Below are positions 26,204-35,866 of a DNA stretch of 64,000 nt, one piece after another. Origin of the DNA: Acidimicrobiia bacterium. Its GTDB lineage: Bacteria > Actinomycetota > Acidimicrobiia > Spongiisociales > UBA11373. The stretch covers positions 62,001 through 126,000 of the forward strand of contig JBBDWO010000002.1 in assembly GCA_040902765.1 (NCBI GenBank), written 5' to 3'. A program made the position numbers and the translations under genes. Each line of letters opens with the position of its first letter. The stretch's first letter is position 1. The notes beneath the pieces are model-generated. The model saw only the letters and a program-made list of their open reading frames with translations. It did not search any database and was not told the origin of the DNA.

Positions 26204-27760
26204 TCATCCGCGTCCGGCCCGACCCCAGCCACCGCCCCCGGGCGTCAACACCCGGATCCGATCCCCGGCCGACACGTCGAGAGTCACCTTGCCGGGGAGT
26301 CGCTCTTCCCCACCGTCCGAACGAGTCAACCAGTCCTCGCCGCAGGACCCGGGCTCCCCGCCCAGCAGACCCCAAGGCCGGTTCCGGCGCCGCTCCCCGA
26401 TGAGGGAGAGCACGGCATCCTCCTGGAACTCGATCTCCCGCACGATGCCCTCGCCACCACGGTGCTGGCCCCCTCCACCCGACCCAGCGCGCAGCGACGT
26501 GGTCGTCACCCGGAATGGATAGTGCGCTTCCAGGGACTCGATCGGCGTGTTCTTCGTGTTGGTCATCCCCGTGTGTATCCCGGACTGTCCCGGCCGACGA
26601 GGGGTCCCACCTTCGCCACCGGCCACCGTCTCGTAATAGACCGTCGACCCGGAACCGATCAAGATGTTGTTCATCGTTCCCTGCGACGCGGCCCCCACGC
26701 GATCCGGCGCGCACTGAGCGAGCGCCCCGAGAAGCACGTCTGCGATCCGCTGGCTGGTCTCGACGTTCCCGGCGGCCACCGCCACTCCATCGCGGGCCGA
26801 AATCAACGAGCCCGGTTCGGTCACGAGGGTGAGAGGGCGGTAGCACCCGCCATTGGCCGGGATGGTCGGATCGGCGGCCACCCGTACCGCATAGTACAGG
26901 CACGATCGGGTGACGGCCTCCACCGCATTGATGTTGCCCTCAATCTGCGGGGAGGTGCCCGTAAAGTCGGCGACGAGCTCGCCGTCGGCTACACCGATGC
27001 TCACCCTGATGGGGAGGTCCCGATCTCCCCACTCCATGAGATCCTCGAAGCGGTACTCCCCGTCAGGAAGGCCGCGCAGCGCCGCCCGCATCCGCTCCTC
27101 CCCGTAGTCGAGGAGCGCCTCGGTCACCGATCGCCACCCGTCGCCGTGGGCGTCGAGAGCCTCCACCAGTCGCCGCGCACCCGCCTCGTTGGCACCGAGC
27201 TGTGCCGACAGGTCCCCGACGCGCTCATCCGGCGTCCTCGTCGCCTCCACGAAGGCATCAAAGAACCCGCGGTCCCACTCGCCGTTGACACAGGCGACGG
27301 TGGGGGCAACCACATGACCCTCCTCGGTGAGCCGGGTGGCACTGGCCGGCATCGAACCCGGTGCCGTGCCACCGACATCGGCATGATGGGCCCGGTTGGC
27401 GACCCAGCCGACGAGTTCCCCGCGGTGGTGCACCGGCCGGACGAGGGTCAGGTCGTTGAGGTGGGTGCCACCGTGGAACGGATCGTTGACCGCGAACTGC
27501 ATACCGGGAGGCACGTCCAGCCCGAACACCTCGAAGACCGCCCGCACCGACTCGGGCATCGACCCGAGGTGGACCGGAATGTGCTCGGCCTGGGCGAGCA
27601 TCTCGCCATCGGCGGTGAAAATCGCCGCCGAGCAGTCCATCCGCTCCTTGATGTTCGGCGAGTAGGCGGTGCGCTTCAGGACGGCGCCCATCTCCTCCGC
27701 CACCGAGGCGAACCGATTCCGCGCCACCTCCAGGGTCGTCGGGTCGATCGCCCTCACCAT
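26204..27760 (-). CDS. hyuB: Hydantoinase B/oxoprolinase family protein
   Basis: 518 residues, MVRAIDPTTLEVARNRFASVAEEMG start. Family landmarks: LKRTAYSPNIKERMDCSAAIF, AEHIPVHLGSMPESVRAV, FAVNDPFHGGTHLNDLTLV and GGGGQHRGGEGIVREIEF. Forms the B subunit of ATP-dependent N-methylhydantoinase, 5-oxoprolinase or acetophenone/acetone carboxylase-type enzymes. It overlaps the upstream A-subunit gene by 7 bp. Substrate unknown. Confidence 0.92.
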   Translation of the reverse strand: MVRAIDPTTLEVARNRFASVAEEMGAVLKRTAYSPNIKERMDCSAAIFTADGEMLAQAEHIPVHLGSMPESVRAVFEVFGLDVPPGMQFAVNDPFHGGTHLNDLTLVRPVHHRGELVGWVANRAHHADVGGTAPGSMPASATRLTEEGHVVAPTVACVNGEWDRGFFDAFVEATRTPDERVGDLSAQLGANEAGARRLVEALDAHGDGWRSVTEALLDYGEERMRAALRGLPDGEYRFEDLMEWGDRDLPIRVSIGVADGELVADFTGTSPQIEGNINAVEAVTRSCLYYAVRVAADPTIPANGGCYRPLTLVTEPGSLISARDGVAVAAGNVETSQRIADVLLGALAQCAPDRVGAASQGTMNNILIGSGSTVYYETVAGGEGGTPRRPGQSGIHTGMTNTKNTPIESLEAHYPFRVTTTSLRAGSGGGGQHRGGEGIVREIEFQEDAVLSLIGERRRNRPWGLLGGEPGSCGEDWLTRSDGGEERLPGKVTLDVSAGDRIRVLTPGGGGWGRAGRG

Positions 27761-29691
27761 GTGATCTCCAGGGTTCCGTCGTCGAGGGCCACCGCTCGCT
27801 CACCGGCGCCGACGAACGTGGTCGACGACGGATCCTCGACCACGGCCGGACCCGCGATCTCGGTCCCGGCCGCCAATCCGGATCGCCACCAGATCGCCGC
27901 CTCCACAGGGCCCGATTCCGTCGCCACCTGGCGGCTTCCGCGCCGTGCCTCCCCCTGCTGCGGGGCCGGAGCAGGGAGGTCGGACCAGCGGGCCGCAGGG
28001 GTGCCAGCCACCTCGGCGCGCACGGTGACCACCTCCACGTCATCACCCGGGCGGGCAAAGCCGTTGCGGGCACGGTGGATCGTCTCGAACCGCTCCACCA
28101 GGCGCTTCCATCCTTCACCAGGTCGATACGGCACCGGCGTCTCGTGGGATTGGCCCCGGTAGCGCACGTCGAAGATCACTTCCTCGGCGGCAGGCTTCCC
28201 ACCGAGGGCCCGACGGGCCGATGTCAGGATCTCGTCGGCGGCGGCGTCGAGGCCGTCCGGTGCGACGCGCCTGCTCATGGCGGCGTCCGCTCGCGGGGCG
28301 GAGAGGAGAAGACCCAGCGCCGAAAACACACCGGCGTACGGGGGCACCAGCACGCGTTCCATCTCCAGGGTGCGAGCGAGCGCGCTGGCATGGAGTCCCC
28401 CCGCCCCGCCAAAGGCCACCAGGGATGACTGCCGGGGATCGGCGCCCTCCTCCACCGACACCCTGCGAATGGCGCGTGCCATGTGCGCTTCGACCACCGC
28501 GACCACGCCCAGGGCGGCCGCCCCGGCGGTGAGGCCGGCAGCGTCACCAAGCCGCTCCAGCGCTTCGGCCGCCGCACCCGCGTCGAGAGCCACGGAGCCT
28601 CCCAGAGAGGTGTCGCCGCCGAGTCGCCCCAGCAGGAGGTTGGCGTCGGTGACGGTGGCGTCGCGTCCGCCGTGACCGTACGCCGCCGGGCCAGGATCCG
28701 CCCCGGCGCTCTGTGGCCCCACCCGCAGCGCCCCACCGGCGTCGACCCAGGCGATGCTCCCCCCTCCGGCACCGACGGTATGGACCGCCACCGAGGGCAT
28801 GCGACAGGGGAGGCCGTCGATGGCACGCTCATAGGCGAGCTCTGGTCTGCCTCCCTCGATGCGGCACACATCCGTCGAGGTTCCGCCCATGTCGAACGAG
28901 ATCACCGATGACGCCCCCACGGCGTCACCGAGCGCCGCCGCCGCTACCACCCCTGCTGCCGGACCCGACAGAAGGGTGGCAACCGGTAGTGCCGCCGCCT
29001 CCCGAATCCCCAGCAGACCGCCGGAGCTGCGCATGACAGAGGTCCGCTCGACCCGTCCCCCGTCCCCAACCGCTTCCTCCAACCTCCGCAGGTATCCGGC
29101 GACTACGGGACGCAGATAGGCGTCGAGCACGGTGGTCGACATCCGTTCGAACTCGCGGAACTCGGGGGCGACCCGGGACGAGAGCGAAACCTGCACCGAG
29201 GGCAAGGAGGCGCCGATGGCCGCGGCGGCTGCCTCCTCCTGCCTCGGGTCAGCGTATCCGTATAGCCCGACGATGGCCACGGCCTCTGCGCCGGTCGCTC
29301 GCAATGCGTCCACCAGTGCCACGGCGTCGATCTCCTCGGCAGCGTCGCGGTGCAGAGCGCCGATCCGGTGCGGCCCCGGCACCAACGGTTCGGGACGGAC
29401 GACTGTCTGGTCGTAGAGACTCGGCCGATCCTGGCGACCGATCTCCAACAGGTCCTCGAACCCGGCGTCACAGATCAGTGCCGTTCGAGCACCCGCCCGC
29501 TCCAGGACCGCGTTGGTGGCGACGGTCGTGCCGTGGAGCAGCTCGGCGGAGACGGCACCCAGCTCGTCCAGGGCCGCGATCACGCCGCCGCTCTGATCGT
29601 GCTGGGTGGGGACCTTGCAGGAGACGATGCGGTCCCCGTCCCAGACGACGCCGTCGGTGAAAGTGCCGCCGACGTCGATCCCGACCTTCAC
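27754..29691 (-). CDS. hyuA: Hydantoinase A/oxoprolinase family protein
   Basis: 645 residues from GTG. Actin/ASKHA-type phosphate loop VGIDVGGTFTDGV at the N-terminus (hydantoinase/oxoprolinase N-terminal domain), ATNAVLERAGARTALICDAGFEDLLEIGRQ, then FDMGGTSTDVCRIEGG (second phosphate motif) and GPAAYGHGG. ATP-dependent ring opening or carboxylation partner of HyuB. The two genes form a unit; both family ends are intact. Divergent from the Nfu-like gene, with starts 44 bp apart. Confidence 0.92.
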   Translation of the reverse strand: MKVGIDVGGTFTDGVVWDGDRIVSCKVPTQHDQSGGVIAALDELGAVSAELLHGTTVATNAVLERAGARTALICDAGFEDLLEIGRQDRPSLYDQTVVRPEPLVPGPHRIGALHRDAAEEIDAVALVDALRATGAEAVAIVGLYGYADPRQEEAAAAAIGASLPSVQVSLSSRVAPEFREFERMSTTVLDAYLRPVVAGYLRRLEEAVGDGGRVERTSVMRSSGGLLGIREAAALPVATLLSGPAAGVVAAAALGDAVGASSVISFDMGGTSTDVCRIEGGRPELAYERAIDGLPCRMPSVAVHTVGAGGGSIAWVDAGGALRVGPQSAGADPGPAAYGHGGRDATVTDANLLLGRLGGDTSLGGSVALDAGAAAEALERLGDAAGLTAGAAALGVVAVVEAHMARAIRRVSVEEGADPRQSSLVAFGGAGGLHASALARTLEMERVLVPPYAGVFSALGLLLSAPRADAAMSRRVAPDGLDAAADEILTSARRALGGKPAAEEVIFDVRYRGQSHETPVPYRPGEGWKRLVERFETIHRARNGFARPGDDVEVVTVRAEVAGTPAARWSDLPAPAPQQGEARRGSRQVATESGPVEAAIWWRSGLAAGTEIAGPAVVEDPSSTTFVGAGERAVALDDGTLEITW

Positions 29692-29735
29692 CCATGCCTC
29701 GCTACGATGCGCGCCCGACCCGACGAGAACCAGCC

Positions 29736-29993
29736 ATGCCGATAATGATCAGCCAGACGCCGAACCCGAACGCCCTCAAGTTCACGGTCCCGGACACCTT
29801 CGACGCCCCGCAGAGCCATGTCGCCGGCTCCGACACCGACGACCCGGTGGCCCGAGCCCTCCTCGACCTGCCCGGCGTCACCAGCGTGTTCATGTCCGCC
29901 GACTTCGTCACCGTCTCGAAGGTCCCCGATGTCTACTGGGACGAGATCGCTTCGGCGGCGAGCGCCATCCTCGAAGCGCATTACGCCGATTGA
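29736..29993 (+). CDS. Stand-alone Nfu/NifU N-terminal-domain protein
   Basis: 85 residues from ATG 29736. Motif TPNPNALKF at the start and DLPGVTSVFMSADFVTVSK mid-way are diagnostic of the Nfu N domain found at the front of mitochondrial and bacterial Nfu1 proteins. The C-terminal CxxC NifU domain that holds the Fe-S cluster is missing, so it cannot bind a cluster that way alone. Possibly an adaptor in Fe-S delivery; other Fe-S factors in the window are the A-type carrier at 41540 and Mrp at 42070. Confidence 0.85.
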   Translation: MPIMISQTPNPNALKFTVPDTFDAPQSHVAGSDTDDPVARALLDLPGVTSVFMSADFVTVSKVPDVYWDEIASAASAILEAHYAD

Positions 29994-30034
29994 GGCTCCC
30001 ACTCCGGACACCGGCCGAGGCTACCCGGCCCGGA

Positions 30035-30892
30035 TCACACCTCGCCCACTCGCACCGCCAGCGGCCAGCGGTTGCCGGCACCGTCGGCCACGGTGACCAC
30101 GACCCGCCAATCGCCCACCATGCGGTACGCCGAGACCACCCTCGGTTCGGCACCCCAAACGGCCGCCTTCAGGAGGGCGGCATCGAGCACTGACTGTGGG
30201 ACGGCCGAGTCGGCCTCGGGGAGGTCCAGGTGCGCCGGCCCGGTGGGCAACGTCGTTGGAGCCGGTAGGTCGAGCACCGTGGCTCCGCCGCCCGGAAGGA
30301 CGCCGATCGGGACCTGGACGGCGCGCACCGGATGCCGGGTGAACCCGCGATCAGCTGGCGCCGCCATCGCCCGGTAGGCCACCGACACCAGGTAGGACCC
30401 ATCGGCCATAGCCTCGATGGCGAACGCTCGAGCCCACTCGACGTACGAGATGCCCTCCATTGAGTCCCGCGGGTGTGGTGCTGCGATCGCTCCCTCAGGC
30501 AAGGCGGCACGGAGATCCGACGAGCCGACGGGATCCAGATCGGCGGTGAAGTAGTCCATGACGAACCACTCGGCCCGCACCATCGCCTCCCGCTCGGCCG
30601 GGTCGGTCGGGTACGCCATGAGGTCGGCCTCTGAGTACAACGGCGGTGACTCGACCTCGGGGAGGGCGATGTCCTCACCAATCTCCTCGTCTTCGAGGAC
30701 CGCCTCGCCCGGTGCGGTCGGCACCGGCGGGGCACCGGCGGTCCACCACATCCTGGCCACCATGATGCCCACCAGCATGGCTCCGATCAGCCCGGCGCCC
30801 AGGTACATGGCGCGCCGGCGCGTGTCCTCCGGTTCGGCTTCGACGAGCAGGTCCTGCCACGGCACCTGCTCCATGTCTTCACGATCATCCAT
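30035..30892 (-). CDS. Membrane-anchored protein, possible NTF2/TcpC-like
   Basis: 285 residues, ATG 30892, overlapping the upstream gene by 8 bp. Cytoplasmic acidic N-terminus (about 1-27), one membrane segment (MYLGAGLIGAMLVGIMVARMW), a linker rich in Glu/Pro, then an extracytoplasmic domain with AEWFVMDYFTADLDPVG and VSVAYRAMA. The layout of an anchored domain starting 'FxxxYFT' recalls TcpC/VirB8-type conjugation proteins, but similarity is weak and no other transfer gene is nearby. Best left as unknown function. Confidence 0.65.
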   Translation of the reverse strand: MDDREDMEQVPWQDLLVEAEPEDTRRRAMYLGAGLIGAMLVGIMVARMWWTAGAPPVPTAPGEAVLEDEEIGEDIALPEVESPPLYSEADLMAYPTDPAEREAMVRAEWFVMDYFTADLDPVGSSDLRAALPEGAIAAPHPRDSMEGISYVEWARAFAIEAMADGSYLVSVAYRAMAAPADRGFTRHPVRAVQVPIGVLPGGGATVLDLPAPTTLPTGPAHLDLPEADSAVPQSVLDAALLKAAVWGAEPRVVSAYRMVGDWRVVVTVADGAGNRWPLAVRVGEV

Positions 30893-31121
30893 GTACAAGC
30901 TCCTCGAAGGTGAGGGGTTCCATCCCGTACCGCAGCGGAACCCGCCGTTCGTACACCGCCGTCGGCTCCCACACCGGACGGTCGAACAGGATCGCCAGCC
31001 TCCACGGTGGAGGAAGGAAGGTCGCCTGCGCCGGGGAAGCAAGCCCGATGACGAGCACGGCTGAAGCGAGCAAGGAGCGAGTCGTGGGGAAGCCAACCCG
31101 CCTGCGACTGACGGCTGACAC
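30885..31121 (-). CDS. Small exported protein upstream of the anchored protein
   Basis: 78 residues. Signal peptide: basic start (SRRRVGFPTTR), hydrophobic LLASAVLVIGLASPAQA with A-x-A cleavage. The mature part is about 45 residues (FLPPPWRLAILFDRPVWEP...). No family recognised. Overlaps the next gene by 8 bp, so the two products are likely made together and may interact at the membrane. Confidence 0.65.
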   Translation of the reverse strand: MSAVSRRRVGFPTTRSLLASAVLVIGLASPAQATFLPPPWRLAILFDRPVWEPTAVYERRVPLRYGMEPLTFEELVHG

Positions 31122-31164
31122 AGGGGAGAACCTATGGGGTCAGAGGGGCAGGTTCAAGAGGGGT

Positions 31165-31206
31165 GGGGCGAGGGGCGAGGGGCGAGGGGCGAGGGGCAAG
31201 GGACGA
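31165..31206. repeat. Heptad array GGGGCGA
   Basis: Four exact GGGGCGA units, then GGGGCAA and GGGACGA, all in 7-bp phase. Confidence 0.85.
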
Positions 31207-31210
31207 GGTC

Positions 31211-31283
31211 CGCTGCGCGTTTGGCCTCCCCCTCCGTCACCGGCCTACGGCCGGCGCCACCTCCCCCTGCGGGGGAGGAGAGT
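31211..31283 (-). repeat. Hairpin element, half copy C
   Basis: Matches one half of the element: end of the core (GCGCGTTTGGCC), CCTCCCCCTCC block, CCGGCC/GGCCGG hairpin, and CTCCCCC TGC GGGGGAG hairpin ending GGAGAGT. The other half is absent and is replaced by the heptad array at 31165. Confidence 0.65.
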
Positions 31284-31288
31284 CCCAT

Positions 31289-31346
31289 GCGAATCGCGAA
31301 TTGCGATCTGGCCAATAGCCAATAGCTAATAGCCAATAGCTAATCG
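31289..31346. repeat. Heptad arrays reaching the folKE stop codon
   Basis: GCGAATC, GCGAATT, GCGATCT (31289-31309) then CCAATAG, CTAATAG, CCAATAG and CTAATCG (31312-31346). The last unit contains the stop codon of the minus-strand folate gene (31340-31342). Confidence 0.8.
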
Positions 31347-32425
31347 CGAATAAGGCTCATGAACTCGGCGCGGGAGGCGGGGTTGTCGCAGAAGCCGCCG
31401 CGCATCGCAGAGGTGATCATCGACGAGCCCTGCTTCTGGACGCCGCGCATCATCATGCAGAAGTGACTGGCCTCCAGGACGACGGCGACACCGTGCGGTT
31501 GGAGAATCTGCTCCATGGCGTCGGCGATCTGGTTGGTGAGGCGTTCCTGCACCTGGAGGCGCCGGGCGAAAACGTCGACGATTCGGGCGACCTTGCTGAG
31601 GCCCACGATCTTGTCGTTCGGGGTGTACGCCACATGGGCCTTCCCGAAGAAGGGGAGGATGTGGTGCTCGCATAGCGAGTAGAACTCGACGTCCTTGACC
31701 AGAACCATTTCCTCGTGGTCGATCTCGAAGATGGCGCTGTTGACCACCTCGTCGGGTGTCCTGCCATACCCACTGGTGAGGAAGCCCATCGCCTTGGCCA
31801 CCCGCAGCGGCGTGCGGGCCAGCCCCTCTCGCTCGGGGTCTTCCCCGATGAGTTCGAGCATCCGGGTGACGACGGCCTCGAACTCGGGGTCGAAGGTCTC
31901 GTCGGTGAGCGCCTCCATGCCCTGCTCGGTGGCATAGCGCTGACTGTGATCGCTCATGATCGGTTCGATGTCCTCTCGTGGGAGTGCGGCCGCGATGTCC
32001 TTCATGCTCCGCCCGCCGACCACCCAGTCCGGTGCGACGTCCGCCACCGGAATGGCGATATGACCGTAGCGGTCCAGAGACGGATCGGGGACGGCGGTCC
32101 CGCCGACCTCCCCTTCGAAACCTTCCACCAGCACGATGTCGAGATCGAGGGTCCTGGGCGCGTTGGGGTCGTCGGTGCGCTCCCGCCCGAGGCCGTCCTC
32201 GATCCCGCGGAGGGCGTCACGCAACGCCTCTGGATCGAGTTTCGTGTCGACGAGGACGGCGGCGTTGACGAAGTCCGGGTAGTCGCCCCCCACGGCCCGG
32301 GTCCGGTAGAGGGAGGAGGTCCTAAGCACCTGCAGCGACCGATGGGTCTGGAGGAGCCGCAACGCGGCCGCAACGTTGCGACCCGAATCGATGTTACTGC
32401 CCACGGCCACCACGGCCCGGGTCAC
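31340..32425 (-). CDS. folKE: Fused HPPK - GTP cyclohydrolase I
   Basis: 361 residues. Residues 1-150 are 6-hydroxymethyl-7,8-dihydropterin pyrophosphokinase: [40 protein letters not shown] (metal-binding Asp pair). Residues about 175-361 are GTP cyclohydrolase [40 protein letters not shown] (zinc Cys and His), [28 protein letters not shown], and [15 protein letters not shown] with the second zinc Cys. Thus the first (GTP to dihydroneopterin triphosphate) and a late step of pterin synthesis are in one chain. Overlaps folB by 4 bp. Confidence 0.95.
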   Translation of the reverse strand: MTRAVVAVGSNIDSGRNVAAALRLLQTHRSLQVLRTSSLYRTRAVGGDYPDFVNAAVLVDTKLDPEALRDALRGIEDGLGRERTDDPNAPRTLDLDIVLVEGFEGEVGGTAVPDPSLDRYGHIAIPVADVAPDWVVGGRSMKDIAAALPREDIEPIMSDHSQRYATEQGMEALTDETFDPEFEAVVTRMLELIGEDPEREGLARTPLRVAKAMGFLTSGYGRTPDEVVNSAIFEIDHEEMVLVKDVEFYSLCEHHILPFFGKAHVAYTPNDKIVGLSKVARIVDVFARRLQVQERLTNQIADAMEQILQPHGVAVVLEASHFCMMMRGVQKQGSSMITSAMRGGFCDNPASRAEFMSLIRD

Positions 32426-32793
32426 GAGAGCGAGCCCTCCCCGCGCTGGCGTTCGATGATGACGCCCACCGAGTCTGCGAAGCGCAGCGCACCTGGCTTG
32501 CGGACCGCAACCTCCACCTTGCCGATCCGGTCGTCCACACCGAGGCAGAGGTCGGCGATCTCAGCGACGAGACGCTCGACGAGCATCGGCTCCCCGCCCT
32601 CGACGTGCTCGATGATGCGCTTGGTGACGGTGCGATAGTTGACGGCGTCGGCGATGTCGTCGCTCGCCGCGGCCGGCCGGGTGTCGGCCCACATGGTCAC
32701 GTCGACGCGGATGTCCTGGCGGTTGGTGCGCTCATCGGGGTTGATCCCGACGATCCCCTGCAGCAACAGCCCCTCGATCACGATGCGATCCAT
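32422..32793 (-). CDS. folB: Dihydroneopterin aldolase
   Basis: 123 residues, ATG 32793. Family features: [59 protein letters not shown] (catalytic Lys/Tyr/Glu region), and [17 protein letters not shown]. Converts 7,8-dihydroneopterin to 6-hydroxymethyl-dihydropterin, the substrate of the HPPK domain encoded next. ATGA overlap with folKE makes tight coupling likely. Confidence 0.95.
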   Translation of the reverse strand: MDRIVIEGLLLQGIVGINPDERTNRQDIRVDVTMWADTRPAAASDDIADAVNYRTVTKRIIEHVEGGEPMLVERLVAEIADLCLGVDDRIGKVEVAVRKPGALRFADSVGVIIERQRGEGSLS

Positions 32794-32814
32794 GACGGGA
32801 AGTCTACGGGGAGG

Positions 32815-32858
32815 CTGCCGGCAGACGGGCAACCGGCAACCGGCAACCGGCAACGGCT
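32815..32858. repeat. Heptad array between SDR and folB
   Basis: AACCGGC three times then AACGGCT (32831-32858), with GGCAGAC-like start upstream; ends 2 bp before the SDR stop codon. Confidence 0.8.
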
Positions 32859-32860
32859 CG

Positions 32861-33580
32861 CTACACCAAGTGCGCCCCGCCGTCGACCTTGAGGATCTCC
32901 CCGGTGATGAACTCGTTGCGAACCAGGGCGAGCACCGCCTCCACCACCGGCTCGGTACCCCCGGTGCGCTGGAGGGGAATCCCGGTGGCGAGGCGCCGCA
33001 GGTAATCGGCATCGCGGCCCGGCGGGGGGAGGATGGCGCCCAGGGCCACCGCATTGACCCGAATCGCTGGAGCCAGCGCCACCGCTGCTGCCCTGGTGAA
33101 GGTGTCCAGGGCACCCTTGCTGATCGTGTACGAGAAGTGCTCCTGGTACGGGCGCTCGGTGCGCCAGTCCGTGACATTGACCACCACCCCGCCCTCGTCC
33201 CCTACCTGGGCGGCGAAGTCTCGGGTCAGCACCACCGGCGCCAGGGCGTTGACCGTCATCGTCTGCTGCCACGCCTCCACGGAGACCGCGGCGAGCGTAT
33301 CCATCGGGAAGACCGCCGCAGAGTTCACCAGGATGCGAATCGGGCCGAGATCGGCCGCGGCCGCGAGGACGGACTCGGCTTCGGAGGCCAGGTCGGCCTG
33401 GATGACGGTCGCCTCCACCCCCAGGTCCCGCGCCTTCGCTGCGGTCTCCTCGGCCTCATCCGGCGACGAGCCATGGTGGATGACCACGTTGCAGCCCGCG
33501 GAGGCGAGGCCAAGAACTATCGCCCTCCCGACGCGGCGCGCCCCACCGGTAACCAGCGCGGTCCAGCCGTCGGGATCCAT
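32861..33580 (-). CDS. SDR oxidoreductase, probable pteridine reductase (FolM-like)
   Basis: 239 residues. The N-terminal VTGGARRVGRAIVLGLASAGCNVVIHH carries the TGxxRRxG cofactor loop found in pteridine reductases (Arg-Arg binds NADPH). NSAAVFP, the Asp in NVTDWRT, and catalytic YTISKGALD (Tyr-x-x-x-Lys) follow. Pteridine reductase/FolM would reduce dihydrofolate or dihydrobiopterin; location directly upstream of folB and folKE agrees with that. FabG-like roles cannot be excluded. Confidence 0.82.
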   Translation of the reverse strand: MDPDGWTALVTGGARRVGRAIVLGLASAGCNVVIHHGSSPDEAEETAAKARDLGVEATVIQADLASEAESVLAAAADLGPIRILVNSAAVFPMDTLAAVSVEAWQQTMTVNALAPVVLTRDFAAQVGDEGGVVVNVTDWRTERPYQEHFSYTISKGALDTFTRAAAVALAPAIRVNAVALGAILPPPGRDADYLRRLATGIPLQRTGGTEPVVEAVLALVRNEFITGEILKVDGGAHLV

Positions 33581-33639
33581 CGCCAGCGAGGGTAGTGGTT
33601 CGAGGAGAACAGCCCCCGATAGCGACTACCGTTTCCGCC

Positions 33640-34302
33640 ATGGTGTACTCCGACCCGCGCCCCGGACGCTGGATCCTGCCGCTGATGATCGTCGGCATGG
33701 TCGTGCTGACCTACACCTTCGTGAACAGCCTGGAACCGGCCGAGGATCCTACCGGGGCACCGGTGGACCCGCCGTTCACCACAGACCCGATCCAGCCGAC
33801 CGTGACTCTGCCCCCGGCGATCCAGCAGTTCATGGTGACGCTCGACATCTTCGAGAGCCAACTCAACAGCTTCGCCAACGAGGTCGCCCAGACCAACAGC
33901 CGCTGGGACAACCGCGATACCACCGGTCAGACCTTCGCCGAGACCCGCACCCAGTTCATTCAGTTGCAGCAGCAGCTCCGCAACTTCGAAACCGACGTGA
34001 CCCAGGCTCCGAACGTCCCAGCCGACTTGGCCGCTGGCCACGTCGAACTCATGGTCGAGGTCGGGCACCTGCACCTGAAGGTTCAGGAGGTCATCGTCGG
34101 CCTGGACGCTCCCGACGACGGGACCGCCCGCCGGACCGCCGTCGCCGAGTTCCAGGTGGAAGTCCAGCAAGTCCTCGACGTCATCGAGTCGATCCGGCGC
34201 ACCGCCCATGGTGAGCCCGACTCGACCACCGACACCACCGACACCACCGGCGACGAGGGCGACACGGAGACCACGACGACGATAGAGGGCGTCGAAGGCT
34301 GA
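33640..34302 (+). CDS. Membrane-anchored coiled-coil protein
   Basis: 220 residues, ATG 33640. One N-terminal membrane segment (WILPLMIVGMVVLTYTFV), then a Pro/Thr-rich linker, then a long helical region (about 70-185) rich in Gln/Glu/Leu with heptad character, and a low-complexity acidic Thr/Asp tail. Probably a bitopic protein with an extracytoplasmic helical bundle. No family recognised. Divergent from the SDR gene. Confidence 0.7.
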   Translation: MVYSDPRPGRWILPLMIVGMVVLTYTFVNSLEPAEDPTGAPVDPPFTTDPIQPTVTLPPAIQQFMVTLDIFESQLNSFANEVAQTNSRWDNRDTTGQTFAETRTQFIQLQQQLRNFETDVTQAPNVPADLAAGHVELMVEVGHLHLKVQEVIVGLDAPDDGTARRTAVAEFQVEVQQVLDVIESIRRTAHGEPDSTTDTTDTTGDEGDTETTTTIEGVEG

Positions 34303-34347
34303 GTCAGTTCAGCAGGCTCCAGGCAAACCATCCGCGACGCTGTCTGG

Positions 34348-34378
34348 CCAATTGCCAATAGCCAATGGCTAACTGCTC
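34348..34378. repeat. Heptad array before glnA stop
   Basis: CCAATTG, CCAATAG, CCAATGG, CTAACTG in 7-bp phase, ending a few bases before the glnA stop codon on the opposite strand. Confidence 0.75.
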
Positions 34379-34381
34379 ATC

Positions 34382-35812
34382 TCAACAGTCGTACGTCAGC
34401 CTGAACTCCCAGGGGTGTGGGCGGAGGCGAACCGGGTCGATCTCGTGGAGCCGCTTGTAGGTGGTCCACGCACGGATGACGTCCTCGGTGAAGACGTCGC
34501 CGGCAAGCAGGAACTCGTAGTCGGCTTCGAGGGCCTGCAGCGAGCCTTCGAGCGAGTTGGGGACGGACGGGACATTGGCCGCTTCCTCCGGTGGGAGGTC
34601 GTACAGGTCCTTGTCGACCGGGCCCCCCGGATCGATCTTGCGGGCGATGCCGTCGAGTCCGGCCATCAGCATCGCTGCGAAGGCCAGGTACGGGTTGGCG
34701 GACGGATCCGGACACCGGAACTCGAGTCGCTTGAGGCCTGGCTTCTTGCTGTAGGTAGGAATCCGGATCGCCGCCGAGCGGTTCCGCTGGCTGTAGACCA
34801 GATTAACCGGGGCCTCGTACCCGGGCACCAACCGACGATACGAGTTGGTGGTCGGCGCGGCGAACGCCATCAGGGCTGGGGCGTGGTGGAGCAGGCCGCC
34901 GATGTAGTACCGGGCCATGTCCGACAACCCGGCATACCCGGTCTCGTCGTAAAACAGCGGCTTGCCGTCCAGCCACAGGCTCTGGTGGGTGTGCATGCCC
35001 GAGCCGTTGTCCTGGAACAGCGGCTTGGGCATGAAGGTCACGGTCTTGCCGTACTCCCATGCGGTGTTCTTCACGATGTACTTGAACAGCGTCACCCGAT
35101 CGGCCGTCTGCAGCAGCGTCCCGTAGTGGATGTCGATCTCGGCCTGGCCGGCCGTACCCACCTCGTGGTGCTGCACCTCGACAGGGATTCCGGCCTGTAT
35201 GAGCCGAGCCGCCATCTCCGACCGCAGGTCCTGGAAGTGGTCCGACGGCGGAACCGGGAAGTAGCCCTCTTTGAATCCCGGCTTGTAGCCGAGGTTTCCG
35301 CCGGGCTCGTCGGTGCCGGTGTTCCACGCACCCTCCACCGAGTCGATCTCGTAGAAACCTGCGAACTGGTTCTGATCGAATCGCACCGAGTCGAAGATGT
35401 AGAACTCGGCCTCGGGGCCCCAGTAGGAGGTATCGGCGAGGCCGGTTCCCTTCAGGTAGGCCTCGGCCTTCTGGGCGATGTACCGGGGATCCTTGCCGTA
35501 CGGCTGACCGGTGATCGGGTCCTTGATGTGGCAGTAGAGCAGCAGGGTCGGACGGTCCCGGAACGGGTCGACGACAGCCATCGCCGGGTCGGGGGTGAGG
35601 AGCATGTCCGACTCCTGGATCGCCTGGAAGCCCCGGATGGACGACCCGTCGAAGCCGAACCCCTCCTCGAACGACTCCTCGGTCAGTTCGGAGGCGGGCA
35701 CGCTGAAGTGCTGCATCTGCCCGGGGAGGTCGCAGAAACGCAGGTCGATGAACTCGATCCCGCCGTCTCGCACCATCGCCACGACGCCCTTCGGGTCGAG
35801 CACCCCTGCCAT
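34382..35812 (-). CDS. glnA: Glutamine synthetase type I (beta-like, adenylylatable)
   Basis: 476 residues. GSI landmarks: [72 protein letters not shown], and [12 protein letters not shown]. Near residue 400 [10 protein letters not shown] carries the tyrosine that GlnE adenylylates in GSI-beta enzymes. Makes glutamine from glutamate and ammonia. Divergent from a second, shorter glutamine synthetase; a GlnR-like regulator gene follows that one, so the cluster is a nitrogen-assimilation locus. Confidence 0.96.
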   Translation of the reverse strand: MAGVLDPKGVVAMVRDGGIEFIDLRFCDLPGQMQHFSVPASELTEESFEEGFGFDGSSIRGFQAIQESDMLLTPDPAMAVVDPFRDRPTLLLYCHIKDPITGQPYGKDPRYIAQKAEAYLKGTGLADTSYWGPEAEFYIFDSVRFDQNQFAGFYEIDSVEGAWNTGTDEPGGNLGYKPGFKEGYFPVPPSDHFQDLRSEMAARLIQAGIPVEVQHHEVGTAGQAEIDIHYGTLLQTADRVTLFKYIVKNTAWEYGKTVTFMPKPLFQDNGSGMHTHQSLWLDGKPLFYDETGYAGLSDMARYYIGGLLHHAPALMAFAAPTTNSYRRLVPGYEAPVNLVYSQRNRSAAIRIPTYSKKPGLKRLEFRCPDPSANPYLAFAAMLMAGLDGIARKIDPGGPVDKDLYDLPPEEAANVPSVPNSLEGSLQALEADYEFLLAGDVFTEDVIRAWTTYKRLHEIDPVRLRPHPWEFRLTYDC

Positions 35813-35866
35813 GTCGTTCTCCTCTCTCGGCCGATCGCTCCAACGAGTGCTTTCTACACAACCCCG

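Noticed and set aside
26462-28162. Plus-strand frame of 566 codons over hyuA/hyuB
   Set aside because: Antisense to two coupled genes with full family motifs.
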